In this document: positions 24,663 through 32,671 of the stretch, in pieces
Position numbering within the stretch: position 1 is the first letter of the stretch
Layout: each line of letters opens with the position of its first letter
DNA from: Streptomyces roseoverticillatus
GTDB lineage: Bacteria > Actinomycetota > Actinomycetes > Streptomycetales > Streptomycetaceae
Reading direction: 5' to 3'
Length of the DNA: 64,000 nt
NCBI RefSeq assembly: GCF_000719265.1
Contig: NZ_JOFL01000001.1
Coordinates: forward strand, 62,001-126,000
Translations under genes and position numbers: made by a program
The notes under the pieces: generated by a model
Told to the model about the DNA's origin: nothing
The model's input: the letters and a program-made list of their open reading frames with translations, nothing else
Databases searched by the model: none

Positions 24663-25027
24663 CGGTCCGCTCCCCGGTGCGGCGCCGGCGGCTGCTGCCC
24701 GGAGCGGCCGTCGAGGGCGCCGAGCAGGGCGAGGGCCGTGCTCGACCGGACGACGTCCCCGAAGCCGGGCAGGGCGGCCAGCCGTTGCATGCCACGGCGG
24801 CCCTCGGCCGCGGAGGCCGTGCGGAGGCCGCGCCCCGACACGAGGAGGAAGGCCGCCGGGAGCAGGCGCAGCGTGAGGGCGTATGCGGCCCGGTAGGGCA
24901 GCGGGAGGGTGTTCAGGGTGCCGGCGACATGGGCTTCGGCGGCGGTACGGGCCTGGAGGGTGCGCAGGCAGCCGTACTGCCGCAGCCAGTACGAGCGCAG
25001 GCCGCTCGCGCGCAGCGCGCCGCGCAT
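24659..25027 (-). CDS. 122-aa probable small partner of the GMC oxidoreductase
   Basis: The ATG at 25027 overlaps the aminotransferase stop by one base (TGATG), and its own TGA overlaps the GMC GTG start. Codon use is normal. The basic, Arg/Leu/Ala-rich product is mostly helical: TLNTLPLPYRAAYALTLRLLPAAF, then RRGMQRLAALPGFGDVVRSS, then TALALLGALDG. The LP-x(2)-R, R-x(6)-L and P-x(4)-VRS spacing resembles the helical N-terminal region fused to the FAD domain in eukaryotic long-chain alcohol oxidases. I therefore infer a detached regulatory or structural subunit of the next gene product. This is tentative; formally it is a hypothetical protein. Confidence 0.7.
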   Translation of the reverse strand: MRGALRASGLRSYWLRQYGCLRTLQARTAAEAHVAGTLNTLPLPYRAAYALTLRLLPAAFLLVSGRGLRTASAAEGRRGMQRLAALPGFGDVVRSSTALALLGALDGRSGQQPPAPHRGADR

Positions 25028-26442
25028 CAGGCGGTCACCTTTTCCTTGAGGAACGCGGCCAGCAGGCGGGTCGCGCCCTTGGAGAGCACGTCGTCGAGGG
25101 CGCGCAGGAAGAGGGCCGTCTCCTCCTCGCCCGCGACCAGGGGCGGGGAGACGATGAGGGCGATGTCCCGGTTGGAGCCGAAGAAGGTCAGGATCCCGTG
25201 CTCGCGGTACAGGGCGGCGATCACGGCAGCGGTGAGCAGTTTGGGTACGGCCTGCGGGTCGCGGGCGGCCGCGGGGAGCAGGGTGCGGACGGGGTCCGGG
25301 AGCTCCGGGCCGGATCGCAGGAAGACGCCGTGGAGGGCGCCGCGCCCCGTGGTGGAGGCCACGAGGCGGGGGTGGCGTGCGGCGATGCGGGCGAGGCCGG
25401 CGGACAGCTGCTCGCCGAGGGCGCGGGCGCGGGCGGGGAAGTCCTCCTCCACCGCCACCAGGACCGCTTCGAGGGCGGTAGCGGTCTCCTCGCCGAACCC
25501 GTAGTAGGTGGTGCTGTGCAGCGTGGCGTCGGCGAGGTTGTCGTAGGCCCTGCGGAAGACGGGTTCGCGGGCCACGTACCCGGAGATGGAGGACTTCCCG
25601 CCGCCGAAGGACTTCGACATGGTGAGGACGTCGGGGACGAGCCCGGGGCAGCGCATGAAGTGGAAGAGCTCGCCGGTCTTGCCCCAGCCGGTGTACACCT
25701 CGTCGAAGACCAGGACGATGTCCTGCCCGGTGCACAGCCGCCGGACCTCGCGCAGGAACGCGGGCGGGCACTCGCGCAGGGCGGAGGCGCTGAAGGGTTC
25801 GAGCACGACGGCGTAGACGTCGCTGCGGCCGGTGGAGTCGCGGTGGCGTTCCAGGGCCAGTTCGAAGGAGGCGAGGTCCCCGTAGGCGAAGGAGTCGGTC
25901 CCGGGGATCCGGGGGAACTCGAAGTGGATCTCGGGGGAGGCGGTGAGGCTGCCCGCGCCGAGGAGCTTGCCGTGGAAGGCGATGTCCGTGTGGAGGACGG
26001 TGCCGCGTCGGCCGCCGTGGTATTTGTACGCCAGTTTGACCGCGCCTTCGACGGCCTCCGCCCCGGAGTTGGGGAAGTAGCAGACGTCGAGGTCGCCCGG
26101 GAGCAGCGCGGCCAGGTTGTGGCTGAGGGCGGCGACGTAGGGCGAGAAGAAGTTCTTGTGGACTTCCATGCGGCGGTGCTGCCGGAAGCGGTCGCGGGCG
26201 GCGAGGACGCGCGGGTGGTTGTGGCCGTGGTTGAGGACGCCGATGCCGCCGGTGAAGTCGAGGATGCGCCGGCCGTCGCGGAGGGTGATCCACGCTCCTT
26301 CGGCGCGCTCGACGAGGTCGCGGCCGAAGCCGAAGGAGCCGATGAGGGAGACCTGGCTGCGGCTGACGTGCTTCTCGTAGAGGTCGTGGATCTGGTCGAT
26401 GCCGAGGTGTTCGGCCTGGTCCAGGGAGATGAGTTCGGGCAT
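25027..26442 (-). CDS. Class III PLP-dependent aminotransferase
   Basis: This 471-aa enzyme starts at ATG 26442 with GAGGA upstream. The motifs are RILDFTGGIGVLNHGHNHP (N-terminal class III strand), CYFPNSGAEAVEGAVKLAYKYHGG (PLP phosphate loop), VLVFDEVYTGWGKTGELFHF (Asp247, pyridine nitrogen) and DVLTMSKSFGGGKSS (Lys277, Schiff base). The extended N-terminus (ISLDQAEHLGIDQIHDLYEKH) and the FGFG segment differ from the common ornithine or GABA enzymes. It transfers an amino group to an aldehyde or ketone. Its place between two oxidases suggests it aminates a carbonyl made in the same pathway. Only 14 nt separate it from the FAD enzyme upstream. Confidence 0.92.
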   Translation of the reverse strand: MPELISLDQAEHLGIDQIHDLYEKHVSRSQVSLIGSFGFGRDLVERAEGAWITLRDGRRILDFTGGIGVLNHGHNHPRVLAARDRFRQHRRMEVHKNFFSPYVAALSHNLAALLPGDLDVCYFPNSGAEAVEGAVKLAYKYHGGRRGTVLHTDIAFHGKLLGAGSLTASPEIHFEFPRIPGTDSFAYGDLASFELALERHRDSTGRSDVYAVVLEPFSASALRECPPAFLREVRRLCTGQDIVLVFDEVYTGWGKTGELFHFMRCPGLVPDVLTMSKSFGGGKSSISGYVAREPVFRRAYDNLADATLHSTTYYGFGEETATALEAVLVAVEEDFPARARALGEQLSAGLARIAARHPRLVASTTGRGALHGVFLRSGPELPDPVRTLLPAAARDPQAVPKLLTAAVIAALYREHGILTFFGSNRDIALIVSPPLVAGEEETALFLRALDDVLSKGATRLLAAFLKEKVTA

Positions 26443-26456
26443 GGGGGTCCTCGGGT

Positions 26457-27833
26457 TCAGGCGTGGGAGTCCTCGGGGGAGTTCCGGCGGCCGCCGGGTT
26501 CGGTGCGCAGCCGGTCGGCGATGAGGCGGCCGGCGCGGCGGCCGTCCCGCACGGCGTAGTTGGTGCCGCGGTCCTCGGGGAAGACCTGGGCCATCCCGGC
26601 GAGGTAGAGGCCGGTCACGCGGCTCTGCACGGGGGGCATGATGCGGGTGTAGCCGGGGGTGATGACGGGCTGGGCGTGCTCGGCGCGCCACACGTGGTAG
26701 GCGTCGACCCAGGTGCGGTCGAAGCCGGGGAACATCCGCCGCAGGTACGGCAGGCTGTGTTCAAACACCTGCGCGTCGTCCATCCGGTACAGCTCCGCGT
26801 CGGCGGGCAGGTACTTGGAGAGGTACGCGATGTGCCGGCCGCCGTAGCGGGCCGGGTCGTCCATGTTGGTGTGCTCGATCACGCCGACGTAGGGGAACGA
26901 CGGGTCGTTGACGTTGAGCCAGTAGGTGTCGGAGAGCCGGCGGTTGTTCTCCAGGACCAGGCAGATGTTCGCGAGGTAGCGGATCCTGCGGAGCTGCCGC
27001 AGGAGGGGCGGCACGGAGGGGTGGGTGTCGCTCTGGTCCTCCAGCATCCCGGCGGCCAGTGCGGGGGCCACGGTCAGCAGGACCTGGCGGGCGGGGTGGA
27101 GCTCGCCGTCCGCGGTGCGGACGCCGGTGACCCGGCGGCCGTCGGTGACGACGGACCGCACGGCGGTGTCCGTACGGATGTCGACGCCGTGGTCGGCGAG
27201 GCGTTTGCGGAGGGCGGTGAGGAGGGCGTCGCTGCCGCCGCGCAGGTAGTAGAGGGTCTCGCTGCCGGAGCGGGTGCGGCTGCCGCCGCGCAGGTGGAGC
27301 TTGGTCCACATCCAGGTGGCGCCGACCTCCGCCGCGTGGTCACCGAACTTCCCCTCCAGCAGGGGCCGCCACACGACCTCGTAGACCCGGCGGCCGCCGA
27401 GGGAGACCAGCCATTCCTCGGCGGTGCGGTGCTCCAGCAGGCGCCAGTCGCGCACGCGCTGGGCGCGTACGGTCAGCAGGCCGAGCCGGAGCCGGTCGAG
27501 GAGGGGCAGCGGGGCGAAGCGGAGCAGGTCGAGGGGTTTTGACAGGCGGTAGACGGAGTTGGCGTAGTACATGCCGGTGCGCGTCAGGTGGGGTTCCATC
27601 AGGCCGGCGATGCCGAGCCGGGCGCAGAGCCGCAGCATCTCCTCGTCGGAGGCGAACCAGTGGTGGTAGAAGCGTTCGAGGCGGCGGTCCCCCACGGTGA
27701 AGCTGCCGGCGAGGCCGCCGACGTCGGAGTCGCGTTCGAGGAGCCGTACGGTGTGGCCGAGCTCCGCGAGTTCCAGCGCGGCGGAGAGGCCGGTGAAGCC
27801 GGCGCCGACGACGATGACGTCCGGGTGCTGCAT
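26457..27833 (-). CDS. FAD-dependent amine-oxidase / UDP-galactopyranose-mutase-like oxidoreductase
   Basis: This 458-aa protein starts at ATG 27833, one base overlapping the glycosyltransferase stop (TGATG), with AGGAGG 7 nt upstream. The N-terminal VIVVGAGFTGLSAALELAELGH and the E-R-D following strand 2 form the FAD site. GGLAGSFTVGDRRLERFYHHWF is the GG motif of the amine oxidase / protoporphyrinogen oxidase / UGM group. LYYLRGGSDALLTALRKRLADHGVDI and GLYLAGMAQVFPEDRGTNYAVRDGRRAG close the FAD domain. Genes of this kind are often paired with polyprenyl-phosphate glycosyltransferases; the substrate is not established. It may be a sugar- or lipid-modifying redox enzyme. Confidence 0.88.
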   Translation of the reverse strand: MQHPDVIVVGAGFTGLSAALELAELGHTVRLLERDSDVGGLAGSFTVGDRRLERFYHHWFASDEEMLRLCARLGIAGLMEPHLTRTGMYYANSVYRLSKPLDLLRFAPLPLLDRLRLGLLTVRAQRVRDWRLLEHRTAEEWLVSLGGRRVYEVVWRPLLEGKFGDHAAEVGATWMWTKLHLRGGSRTRSGSETLYYLRGGSDALLTALRKRLADHGVDIRTDTAVRSVVTDGRRVTGVRTADGELHPARQVLLTVAPALAAGMLEDQSDTHPSVPPLLRQLRRIRYLANICLVLENNRRLSDTYWLNVNDPSFPYVGVIEHTNMDDPARYGGRHIAYLSKYLPADAELYRMDDAQVFEHSLPYLRRMFPGFDRTWVDAYHVWRAEHAQPVITPGYTRIMPPVQSRVTGLYLAGMAQVFPEDRGTNYAVRDGRRAGRLIADRLRTEPGGRRNSPEDSHA

Positions 27834-28804
27834 CACGCGACCTCCTCGACCGAGGCGAGGACGGCCCCGGGAATCGTGCTCCGTATCCGTTCACTGACCA
27901 CGTAGGCGGGCCTGCCCTGCACTTGGCGCAGGACCGCGTGGAGGTACTCCCCCACGGTGCCGACGGCCAGCGACTCCAGGCCGAACAGGGCGAGCGGCAG
28001 GGCGTTGGCGCGGCCGCGGCGGGTGAGCGCCATGGCGAGGGCCCCGGCGAGGGAGGCAGTGCCGGTCCACAGGGGAAGCCGCAGCGGGAGGACGGAGCCG
28101 CTGGTGAGGAAGGCGCTGCGGGAGAGGGCGACCATTTTGGGAAGGGTGTATTTGGATTCGCCCGCGGCCCGCGAGTCCCGTTGGTATTCGATGGCCGTCT
28201 CGGGGAATCCCGCCCAGCTGACGGCGCCGCGCAGGAAGAGCTCCCGGTCCGTCAGTCCGGTGAGCAGGTCGACGACTTCCCGGTCGAGCAGCCGGAAGTC
28301 TCCGGTGTCGAATGCGACGGGGTGGTCGGAAATCCTGCCGAGGAGCCGGTAGAAGGCGAACGCCGATAAGTTCTTGAAGGCGGTCTCGCCGTGTCTGGCG
28401 GTGCGCCGGGCGGAGACCACGTGCCATCCCTGGCGCCAGCGGGCCACCATTTCCGGGATGATTTCGGGAGGGTCCTGCAGATCGGCGTCGATGACGACGA
28501 CCGCGTCGCCCCGCGCCTCCTTGAGCCCGCCGAGGCAGGCCGCCTGATGACCGAAGTTGCGGCTGAAGCGGACGGCCCGCACCATCGGGGACTCGCGGGT
28601 GAAGGTCCGTATCAGGTTCCAGGTGGCGTCGGCGCTGCCGTCGTCCACGTAGATGACCTCGTAGCGGACGCCTTCCACGGGGCGCAGGGCCCGGGCGATG
28701 CGGTCGTGGGTGCGGGCGAGCACCGCTTCCTCGTTGTAACAGGGCAGGACGACGCTGATCAGGTGGGTGGTCGGGGACGGTGGGCTGGTCTGGCTGGCAG
28801 GCAT
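27833..28804 (-). CDS. Polyprenyl-phosphate-type family 2 glycosyltransferase (DPM1/GtrB-like)
   Basis: This 323-aa enzyme is encoded by the first gene of the operon; the ATG at 28804 has CAGGAGAGG upstream. The GT-A domain shows ISVVLPCYNEEAVLA, EVIYVDDGSADATW and VVVIDADLQDPPE (DxDLQDPPE, nucleotide-sugar/metal site), as in dolichyl-phosphate mannose synthase and GtrB. RNFGHQAACLGGLKEARGD is also characteristic. After about residue 235 come two membrane helices (TASLAGALAMALTRR region and ALPLALFGLESLAVG), the GtrB-type anchor. It likely moves a sugar onto undecaprenyl phosphate, providing a lipid-linked donor for envelope modification. Upstream lie the 16-bp direct repeats at 28830-28893. 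Confidence 0.92.
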   Translation of the reverse strand: MPASQTSPPSPTTHLISVVLPCYNEEAVLARTHDRIARALRPVEGVRYEVIYVDDGSADATWNLIRTFTRESPMVRAVRFSRNFGHQAACLGGLKEARGDAVVVIDADLQDPPEIIPEMVARWRQGWHVVSARRTARHGETAFKNLSAFAFYRLLGRISDHPVAFDTGDFRLLDREVVDLLTGLTDRELFLRGAVSWAGFPETAIEYQRDSRAAGESKYTLPKMVALSRSAFLTSGSVLPLRLPLWTGTASLAGALAMALTRRGRANALPLALFGLESLAVGTVGEYLHAVLRQVQGRPAYVVSERIRSTIPGAVLASVEEVA

Positions 28805-28829
28805 GGGCCTCTCCTGTGCCGGGAGCCGG

Positions 28830-28893
28830 TTGTCGCCGTGCGGGATTGTTGCCGCAGGGGATTGTCTCCGTGCCGCGCTTTTCGCCATGCCGG
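28830..28893. repeat. Three to four 16-bp tandem direct repeats before the glycosyltransferase operon
   Basis: On the plus strand the units read TTGTCGCCGTGCGGGA (28830), TTGTTGCCGCAGGGGA (28846) and TTGTCTCCGTGCCGCG (28862), in exact 16-nt register. A fourth, weaker copy, TTTTCGCCATGCCGG, begins at 28879. They lie 26-90 nt upstream of the glycosyltransferase start, so they fall in the promoter or leader of the operon. Regular spacing near one and a half helical turns suggests several protein-binding sites on alternating faces. Confidence 0.65.
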
Positions 28894-29177
28894 CGTCTTC
28901 GCGCTGCCTTCATTGCCGCGCTTTTTGGATACTTTCCCCTTGCATCGATCGACGGTAGCCGACGGCCGAGCGGGCGGGCAAGATCCCTGCAGCCGGGGAC
29001 CGCGGCCCCGCGAATACCGGTTTCCGGACCGTATTTCCCGGGTGGCTCAGTGCCGCGTGCGGTGGCGGCGGCACCGGCCGAGACTGGATGCGGGCCCCGG
29101 CCGGCTGCCGCCCCCTGTCCGGGCGGTGCAGGCCCCGGACCGGGCATGACCCGGACGTCTGGAGGAAGGGGACGCGC
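28894..29177. other. Rest of the divergent intergenic region
   Basis: This lies between the glycosyltransferase operon (leftward) and the M15-like lipoprotein gene (rightward). The stretch 28915-28960 is comparatively AT-rich (TTTTTGGATACTTTCC) and is the likeliest promoter position. No gene or further repeat is seen. Confidence 0.35.
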
Positions 29178-30191
29178 GTGTCCGGACACGGCGTGCCCCG
29201 CGGCCCGGAGGCTCCCGCGGCCGCTCCCACGAGGCCCGCGGTGCTGGGCCGCCGGGCCGTCCTGGCCGGGGCCGCGGGCCTCGCCCTCGGCGGGTCCGGG
29301 TGCGGGACCGCGCCCCCGCGCAACGCCATGGGCAGCGGGCCGCCGTCACCCGCCGGGCTCCCCCGCCCGGCGGCGTGGCGCCCCGATCCCTCCGACGTCC
29401 GGCCGGACGTGAAACTGCGCGCCGTACAGCTGGTCGAGGCCCTGGGCACCTGGCGCGACGGCGCCGGAGGCCTGGCGAAGGCGCGGGAGCGGGTGGCCGC
29501 GCTCGGCCTGCCGCCCGCGCTCGCCGGGCAGGCCGGACCGCTGCTGTCCGGCGCGGACGCGGCCGTCGTCGAGGTGACGGACGCCCAGTACGGCGGGATC
29601 CTGGCCGGCTCCGCGAGCGTCCTGGTCGTCTGCCGGCAGTGGACGCGCACGGGCGGCGGGCCCGTGGTGGCGGGCGGGACGACCGTGGACGTGCGCCTGA
29701 CCGAGGGGGCGCCGCGCTGGGCGGTCGGCGAGCTGCACCCGGCCGCCCCCGGGCCCGCGGCGGACGGCCTGCCGGAGGAAGCACGGCGGGTGCTGGACGA
29801 GGAACGGATCCGGCTGCCCGCGGCCGCCGAGGCCGACATCCGGGGCGGCGGCGTCCACGCGAGCGTGCTGCGGGCGATGCTCCGGCTCGCGCAGCGCTAC
29901 CGCATCGACGTCAGCGTCGTGCGCTCCGGCCATCCCCTGAACGTGTTCGGCACCGGCCGGCCCAGCGACCACCCGCCGGGCCGGGCCTTCGACGTGTGGC
30001 GGATCGACGGCCGCGCGGTGGTCGACCGGGCGACGCCGCGCGCGCTGGTCGAGGCGTTCATGCGCGACGCCGCCGCGGCCGGCTCGTACAACGTCGGGGG
30101 CCCGCTCCTGCCGCCGGGGGCGGGCGCGGGGCGGCAGTTCTTCACCGACGACACCCACCACGACCACGTGCACGCCGGCTTCGGCAGCTGA
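29178..30191 (+). CDS. Lipoprotein with M15-type peptidase (VanY-like) C-terminal domain
   Basis: GTG at 29178 follows GGAGGAAGGGG. The 337-aa product has a signal region RRAVLAGAAGLALGGSGC with an N-terminal RR pair, so export may be via Tat, and a lipobox-like GGSGC that would anchor it to the membrane. Residues about 65-200 have no recognised motif. The C-terminus has RSGHPLNVFGTGRPSDHPPGRAFDVW and DDTHHDHVHAGF, giving the H-x(6)-D and H-x-H ligands expected of M15/VanY-type D,D-carboxypeptidases or endopeptidases that act on peptidoglycan. An ABM-domain gene follows after 36 nt. Confidence 0.8.
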   Translation: MSGHGVPRGPEAPAAAPTRPAVLGRRAVLAGAAGLALGGSGCGTAPPRNAMGSGPPSPAGLPRPAAWRPDPSDVRPDVKLRAVQLVEALGTWRDGAGGLAKARERVAALGLPPALAGQAGPLLSGADAAVVEVTDAQYGGILAGSASVLVVCRQWTRTGGGPVVAGGTTVDVRLTEGAPRWAVGELHPAAPGPAADGLPEEARRVLDEERIRLPAAAEADIRGGGVHASVLRAMLRLAQRYRIDVSVVRSGHPLNVFGTGRPSDHPPGRAFDVWRIDGRAVVDRATPRALVEAFMRDAAAAGSYNVGGPLLPPGAGAGRQFFTDDTHHDHVHAGFGS

Positions 30192-30227
30192 GCAGGCCGA
30201 CCGCAGGGCGCGGCAAGAGGAGTCTCC

Positions 30228-30542
30228 ATGACCGTCGAGTACATCCGCTACCGCATCACCGACCCGGAGCGGCGCACCGCCTTCGAGAAGGCCTACGCGG
30301 CGGCCGCCGAACACCTGTACGCGGCGCCGCAGTGCCTGGGTTACGAACTCGCGCGCGGGGTGGAGGAGCCGGAGCGGTTCGTCCTGCGGATCGAGTGGAC
30401 GTCGGTGCACGACCACGAGCAGGGCTTCCGCGAGGGGCCGCACTTCCGGCCGTTCCTCGCGGAGATCCACCCGTTCGCGGGCGACATCGAGGAGATGAAG
30501 CACTACGAGCGGCTCCTCGTCGTCGCCAAGGGGCGCGTATGA
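30228..30542 (+). CDS. ABM-type monooxygenase domain protein (104 aa)
   Basis: The ATG at 30228 is preceded by AAGAGGAG. The product begins VEYIRYRITDPERRTAFEKAY (strand and helix of the dimeric alpha/beta barrel). CLGYELARGVEEPERFVLRIEWTSVHDHEQGF holds the usual conserved E-x-P-x-R-F and W-x(4)-DH features, and FRPFLAEIHPF a final helix. Proteins with this arrangement are annotated as putative quinol monooxygenases, and some sit beside globins. It follows the M15 gene closely on the same strand and may share its transcript. Confidence 0.85.
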   Translation: MTVEYIRYRITDPERRTAFEKAYAAAAEHLYAAPQCLGYELARGVEEPERFVLRIEWTSVHDHEQGFREGPHFRPFLAEIHPFAGDIEEMKHYERLLVVAKGRV

Positions 30543-30566
30543 GGTCACGCGGGGGCCCTCGGCGGG

Positions 30567-31946
30567 TCAGTCGACGCAGGGGACGCCCCCCATCTTGACC
30601 GTCGGGCCCTGGAAGGAGTCGGAGGAGACGGGATCCGACCCGTCCGGCTTGGCGTCACCGCCAGGTTTGGCGTCACCCGGTTTGGCGTCACCCGGTTTGG
30701 CGTCACCGCCGCCCGAACCCTGCCCCTGACGCTGCGGCCCGGCCGCCGGCGTGTCCTTCTGCCCAGCCTTCGGCCCCGTCATCGCCTGGACGAGGGACTT
30801 GACCTTGGCCGGGTCGACGAGGTTGACGGCCTCTCCCTTGCGGGTGGCGAAGCCCTCGATGGGGAGGGTGTGGAACTCGGCGTTGCCGCCGGTCAGGTTG
30901 GGCGCCTGCCGGGCGAAGTCCAGGATGTTCCACCGGTTGTCGATGACGACGTCCTTTTTGATGACGTCGAACAGCCCCTGCAGCTTGCCGAGGTCGCTCC
31001 AGACGCCCTGTTCCTGGAGCTTGTGCGTGACCGACGACAGGAACGCCTGCTGGCGGCGGGTGCGGTCGAGGTCGCCGCCGGCCAGGCCGTGCCGCTGCCG
31101 GACGAAGGACAGCGCCTGGCGGGCGTCGAGCTGCTGCGGCCCGGCGGGGAAGTCGGCGCCGGAGTAGCGGTCACGCACGGGGTGCTTCAGGCACACCGGG
31201 ACGGGCTGGACCACCTTGGCGATGTCGTAGAAGCCCAGCAGGTTGAGCTCGGCGAAGTGGTCGATGGGCACGCCGAGGAAGCGCTGGACCGTGGCCAGCG
31301 TGGCCTCGCGGCCGGCCTCGCGCCCGCGGTGCTCCAGCTCGGCACCCTTGACTCCCCGGGCCGACAGCTTCTCCTCGGCCTCGGCCTTGGCGATCCCGTA
31401 CGCCTCCTTGATCTTGTGCTCGCCGCGCCCGCCGGCGATCTCGACGTAGTCGTCGCGCGGTATCGAGAAGGCCGTCACCTTGCCGCCGCCGGGCGGGATG
31501 TGCATGAGGATGAGGGTGTTGGTGTTGTAGCCGCCGATGTCGCTGGAGCCGGCGTGCAGTTCGTCCTGGACGAACTCCTTCGGCAGGTCGTTGCCGTTCA
31601 TGTCCTTGCGGCTGTCGAGGCCGATCAGGAGCAGGTTCACCGCGCCGTCGCGCCCCGGCGGCGCACCGTCGCGCAGGGCGTCCAGCGCGCTGGAGGTGTT
31701 CACGCCGCGGTCCAGCCAGTGGTAGGCGCACCAGCCGACGCCGCTGGTGAGCATGACGAGCGCGGAGGTGAGACAGACCGCGATGCGGGCCGCGCGCCCG
31801 GGTTTGAGGGAGGGGCCGGCGCGGCGCCCGCGGGGGCGCGGCCCGCCGGCAGGGCGGCCGCGGCCGGTGCCTTGCGCACGGGGCCGGGCTCCGGGGCGCC
31901 GGCTGTCGCGGCCACGGTTGCGGTCGTGGCGGTACGGCTCAGGCAT
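30567..31946 (-). CDS. LytR-CpsA-Psr (LCP) family envelope polymer ligase
   Basis: LCP enzymes transfer lipid-linked glycopolymers such as teichoic acids to peptidoglycan. The 459-aa protein has a basic, disordered Arg/Gly/Pro-rich N-terminus (1-50), one membrane helix (IAVCLTSALVMLTSGVGW), and an extracellular LCP domain: VNLLLIGLDSRKDMNGNDLP, GGYNTNTLILMHIPPGGGKV, FSIPRDDYVEI, HFAELNLLGFYDIAKVV and DARQALSFVRQRHGLAGGDLDRTRRQQAF. These hold the conserved Asp/Arg residues for polyprenyl-pyrophosphate binding. A short GDAKPG repeat stretch precedes the C-terminus. Its start overlaps the upstream small membrane gene by 8 nt. Confidence 0.93.
   Translation of the reverse strand: MPEPYRHDRNRGRDSRRPGARPRAQGTGRGRPAGGPRPRGRRAGPSLKPGRAARIAVCLTSALVMLTSGVGWCAYHWLDRGVNTSSALDALRDGAPPGRDGAVNLLLIGLDSRKDMNGNDLPKEFVQDELHAGSSDIGGYNTNTLILMHIPPGGGKVTAFSIPRDDYVEIAGGRGEHKIKEAYGIAKAEAEEKLSARGVKGAELEHRGREAGREATLATVQRFLGVPIDHFAELNLLGFYDIAKVVQPVPVCLKHPVRDRYSGADFPAGPQQLDARQALSFVRQRHGLAGGDLDRTRRQQAFLSSVTHKLQEQGVWSDLGKLQGLFDVIKKDVVIDNRWNILDFARQAPNLTGGNAEFHTLPIEGFATRKGEAVNLVDPAKVKSLVQAMTGPKAGQKDTPAAGPQRQGQGSGGGDAKPGDAKPGDAKPGGDAKPDGSDPVSSDSFQGPTVKMGGVPCVD
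30649..30710 (-). repeat. 15-bp tandem repeats inside the LCP gene (GDAKP motif)
   Basis: The unit TTTGGCGTCACCCGG is repeated from 30666 with exact 15-nt register, with a degenerate copy at 30649. In the minus-strand protein it encodes successive G-D-A-K-P units in the flexible C-terminal tail. Repeat number probably varies between strains by slippage. Confidence 0.8.
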
Positions 31947-32364
31947 GGCAGGCCCTCCTCCCCCGGCCCGGGCGCAGCGCGCGCCCAGCCAGGACGACGG
32001 CCGCCGCGGCCTCGGCCGCCGCCATGGCGGGGAACGTGTCGAGGGCCCAGTGCACGACGGCCATCACGAGGCTGCCGCCGCTGCTGCCCGCGCCCGCGGC
32101 GAGCTGGGCGCCGACGGCCACGACGGCGATGACCAGGGGCGGGGCGGCGAGCACCCACCACGTACGGCCGCGGGGGCAGAGCGCCGCGGCGAGGGCGGCG
32201 GCGGCCGCGGCGGTGAGCACGAAGACCAGGCCGAGGCCGGCTCCTGCCGCCTCGTCCGCGCCGGCGCCCGCCACGAGCAGCGCTGCCGGGGCGGACACCG
32301 CCGCTCGGGCGCGCCGCCCCCGCTGCCGCACCTTCCCCGGCGCCTCGGTCCGCCTACGACCCAT
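31939..32364 (-). CDS. Small membrane protein upstream of the LCP gene (141 aa)
   Basis: The ATG at 32364 has GGGGAG upstream. After a basic cytoplasmic segment (MGRRRTEAPGKVRQRGRRAR) come four hydrophobic stretches: AAVSAPAALLVAGAGADEAA, GLGLVFVLTAAAAAALAAALC, WWVLAAPPLVIAVVAVGAQLAAG and FPAMAAAEAAAAVVLAG. Topology and length resemble the DUF6542-type proteins of Streptomyces. It overlaps the LCP start by 8 nt, so the two are translationally coupled and may work together at the membrane. No enzymatic motif is present. Confidence 0.75.
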   Translation of the reverse strand: MGRRRTEAPGKVRQRGRRARAAVSAPAALLVAGAGADEAAGAGLGLVFVLTAAAAAALAAALCPRGRTWWVLAAPPLVIAVVAVGAQLAAGAGSSGGSLVMAVVHWALDTFPAMAAAEAAAAVVLAGRALRPGRGRRACHA

Positions 32365-32671
32365 ACGTGCTCCCCATCGGATCCGGCCGCCGCACGCCCG
32401 CGGCAACCTGGCAACTTTCACAGTTGCGCAATATAGCAAGTGTTATTTCCGGACCGCTCCACGACCCCCGGATCCCCGGCCGCCGGAGGGCGGCGGGTCC
32501 ACGACCGGCACCCCCGGAGGCGTATCGTCTCATTCGCCGGGACCGTACCAATAACAGTGGTTCAAAGGGGAGTTAGCGCGGAAAATATGAATTCCCCGGA
32601 AAAATTCCATGTGCACGACGGAATCAGCGGCACGACCGGAACCGCATGCTGGAACCGCAGAAGGGTGGGCC
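32365..32671. other. Divergent promoter region
   Basis: This 307-nt region lies between the LCP operon (leftward) and a secreted protein (rightward). The part 32410-32450 (CAACTTTCACAGTTGCGCAATATAGCAAG) is AT-rich for this genome and should hold at least one promoter. A second AT-rich block, GGAAAATATGAATTCCCCGGAAAAATTCC (32579-32608), contains the imperfect repeat GGAATTTTTCC-like and may be the promoter of the rightward gene. No gene is seen. Confidence 0.4.
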
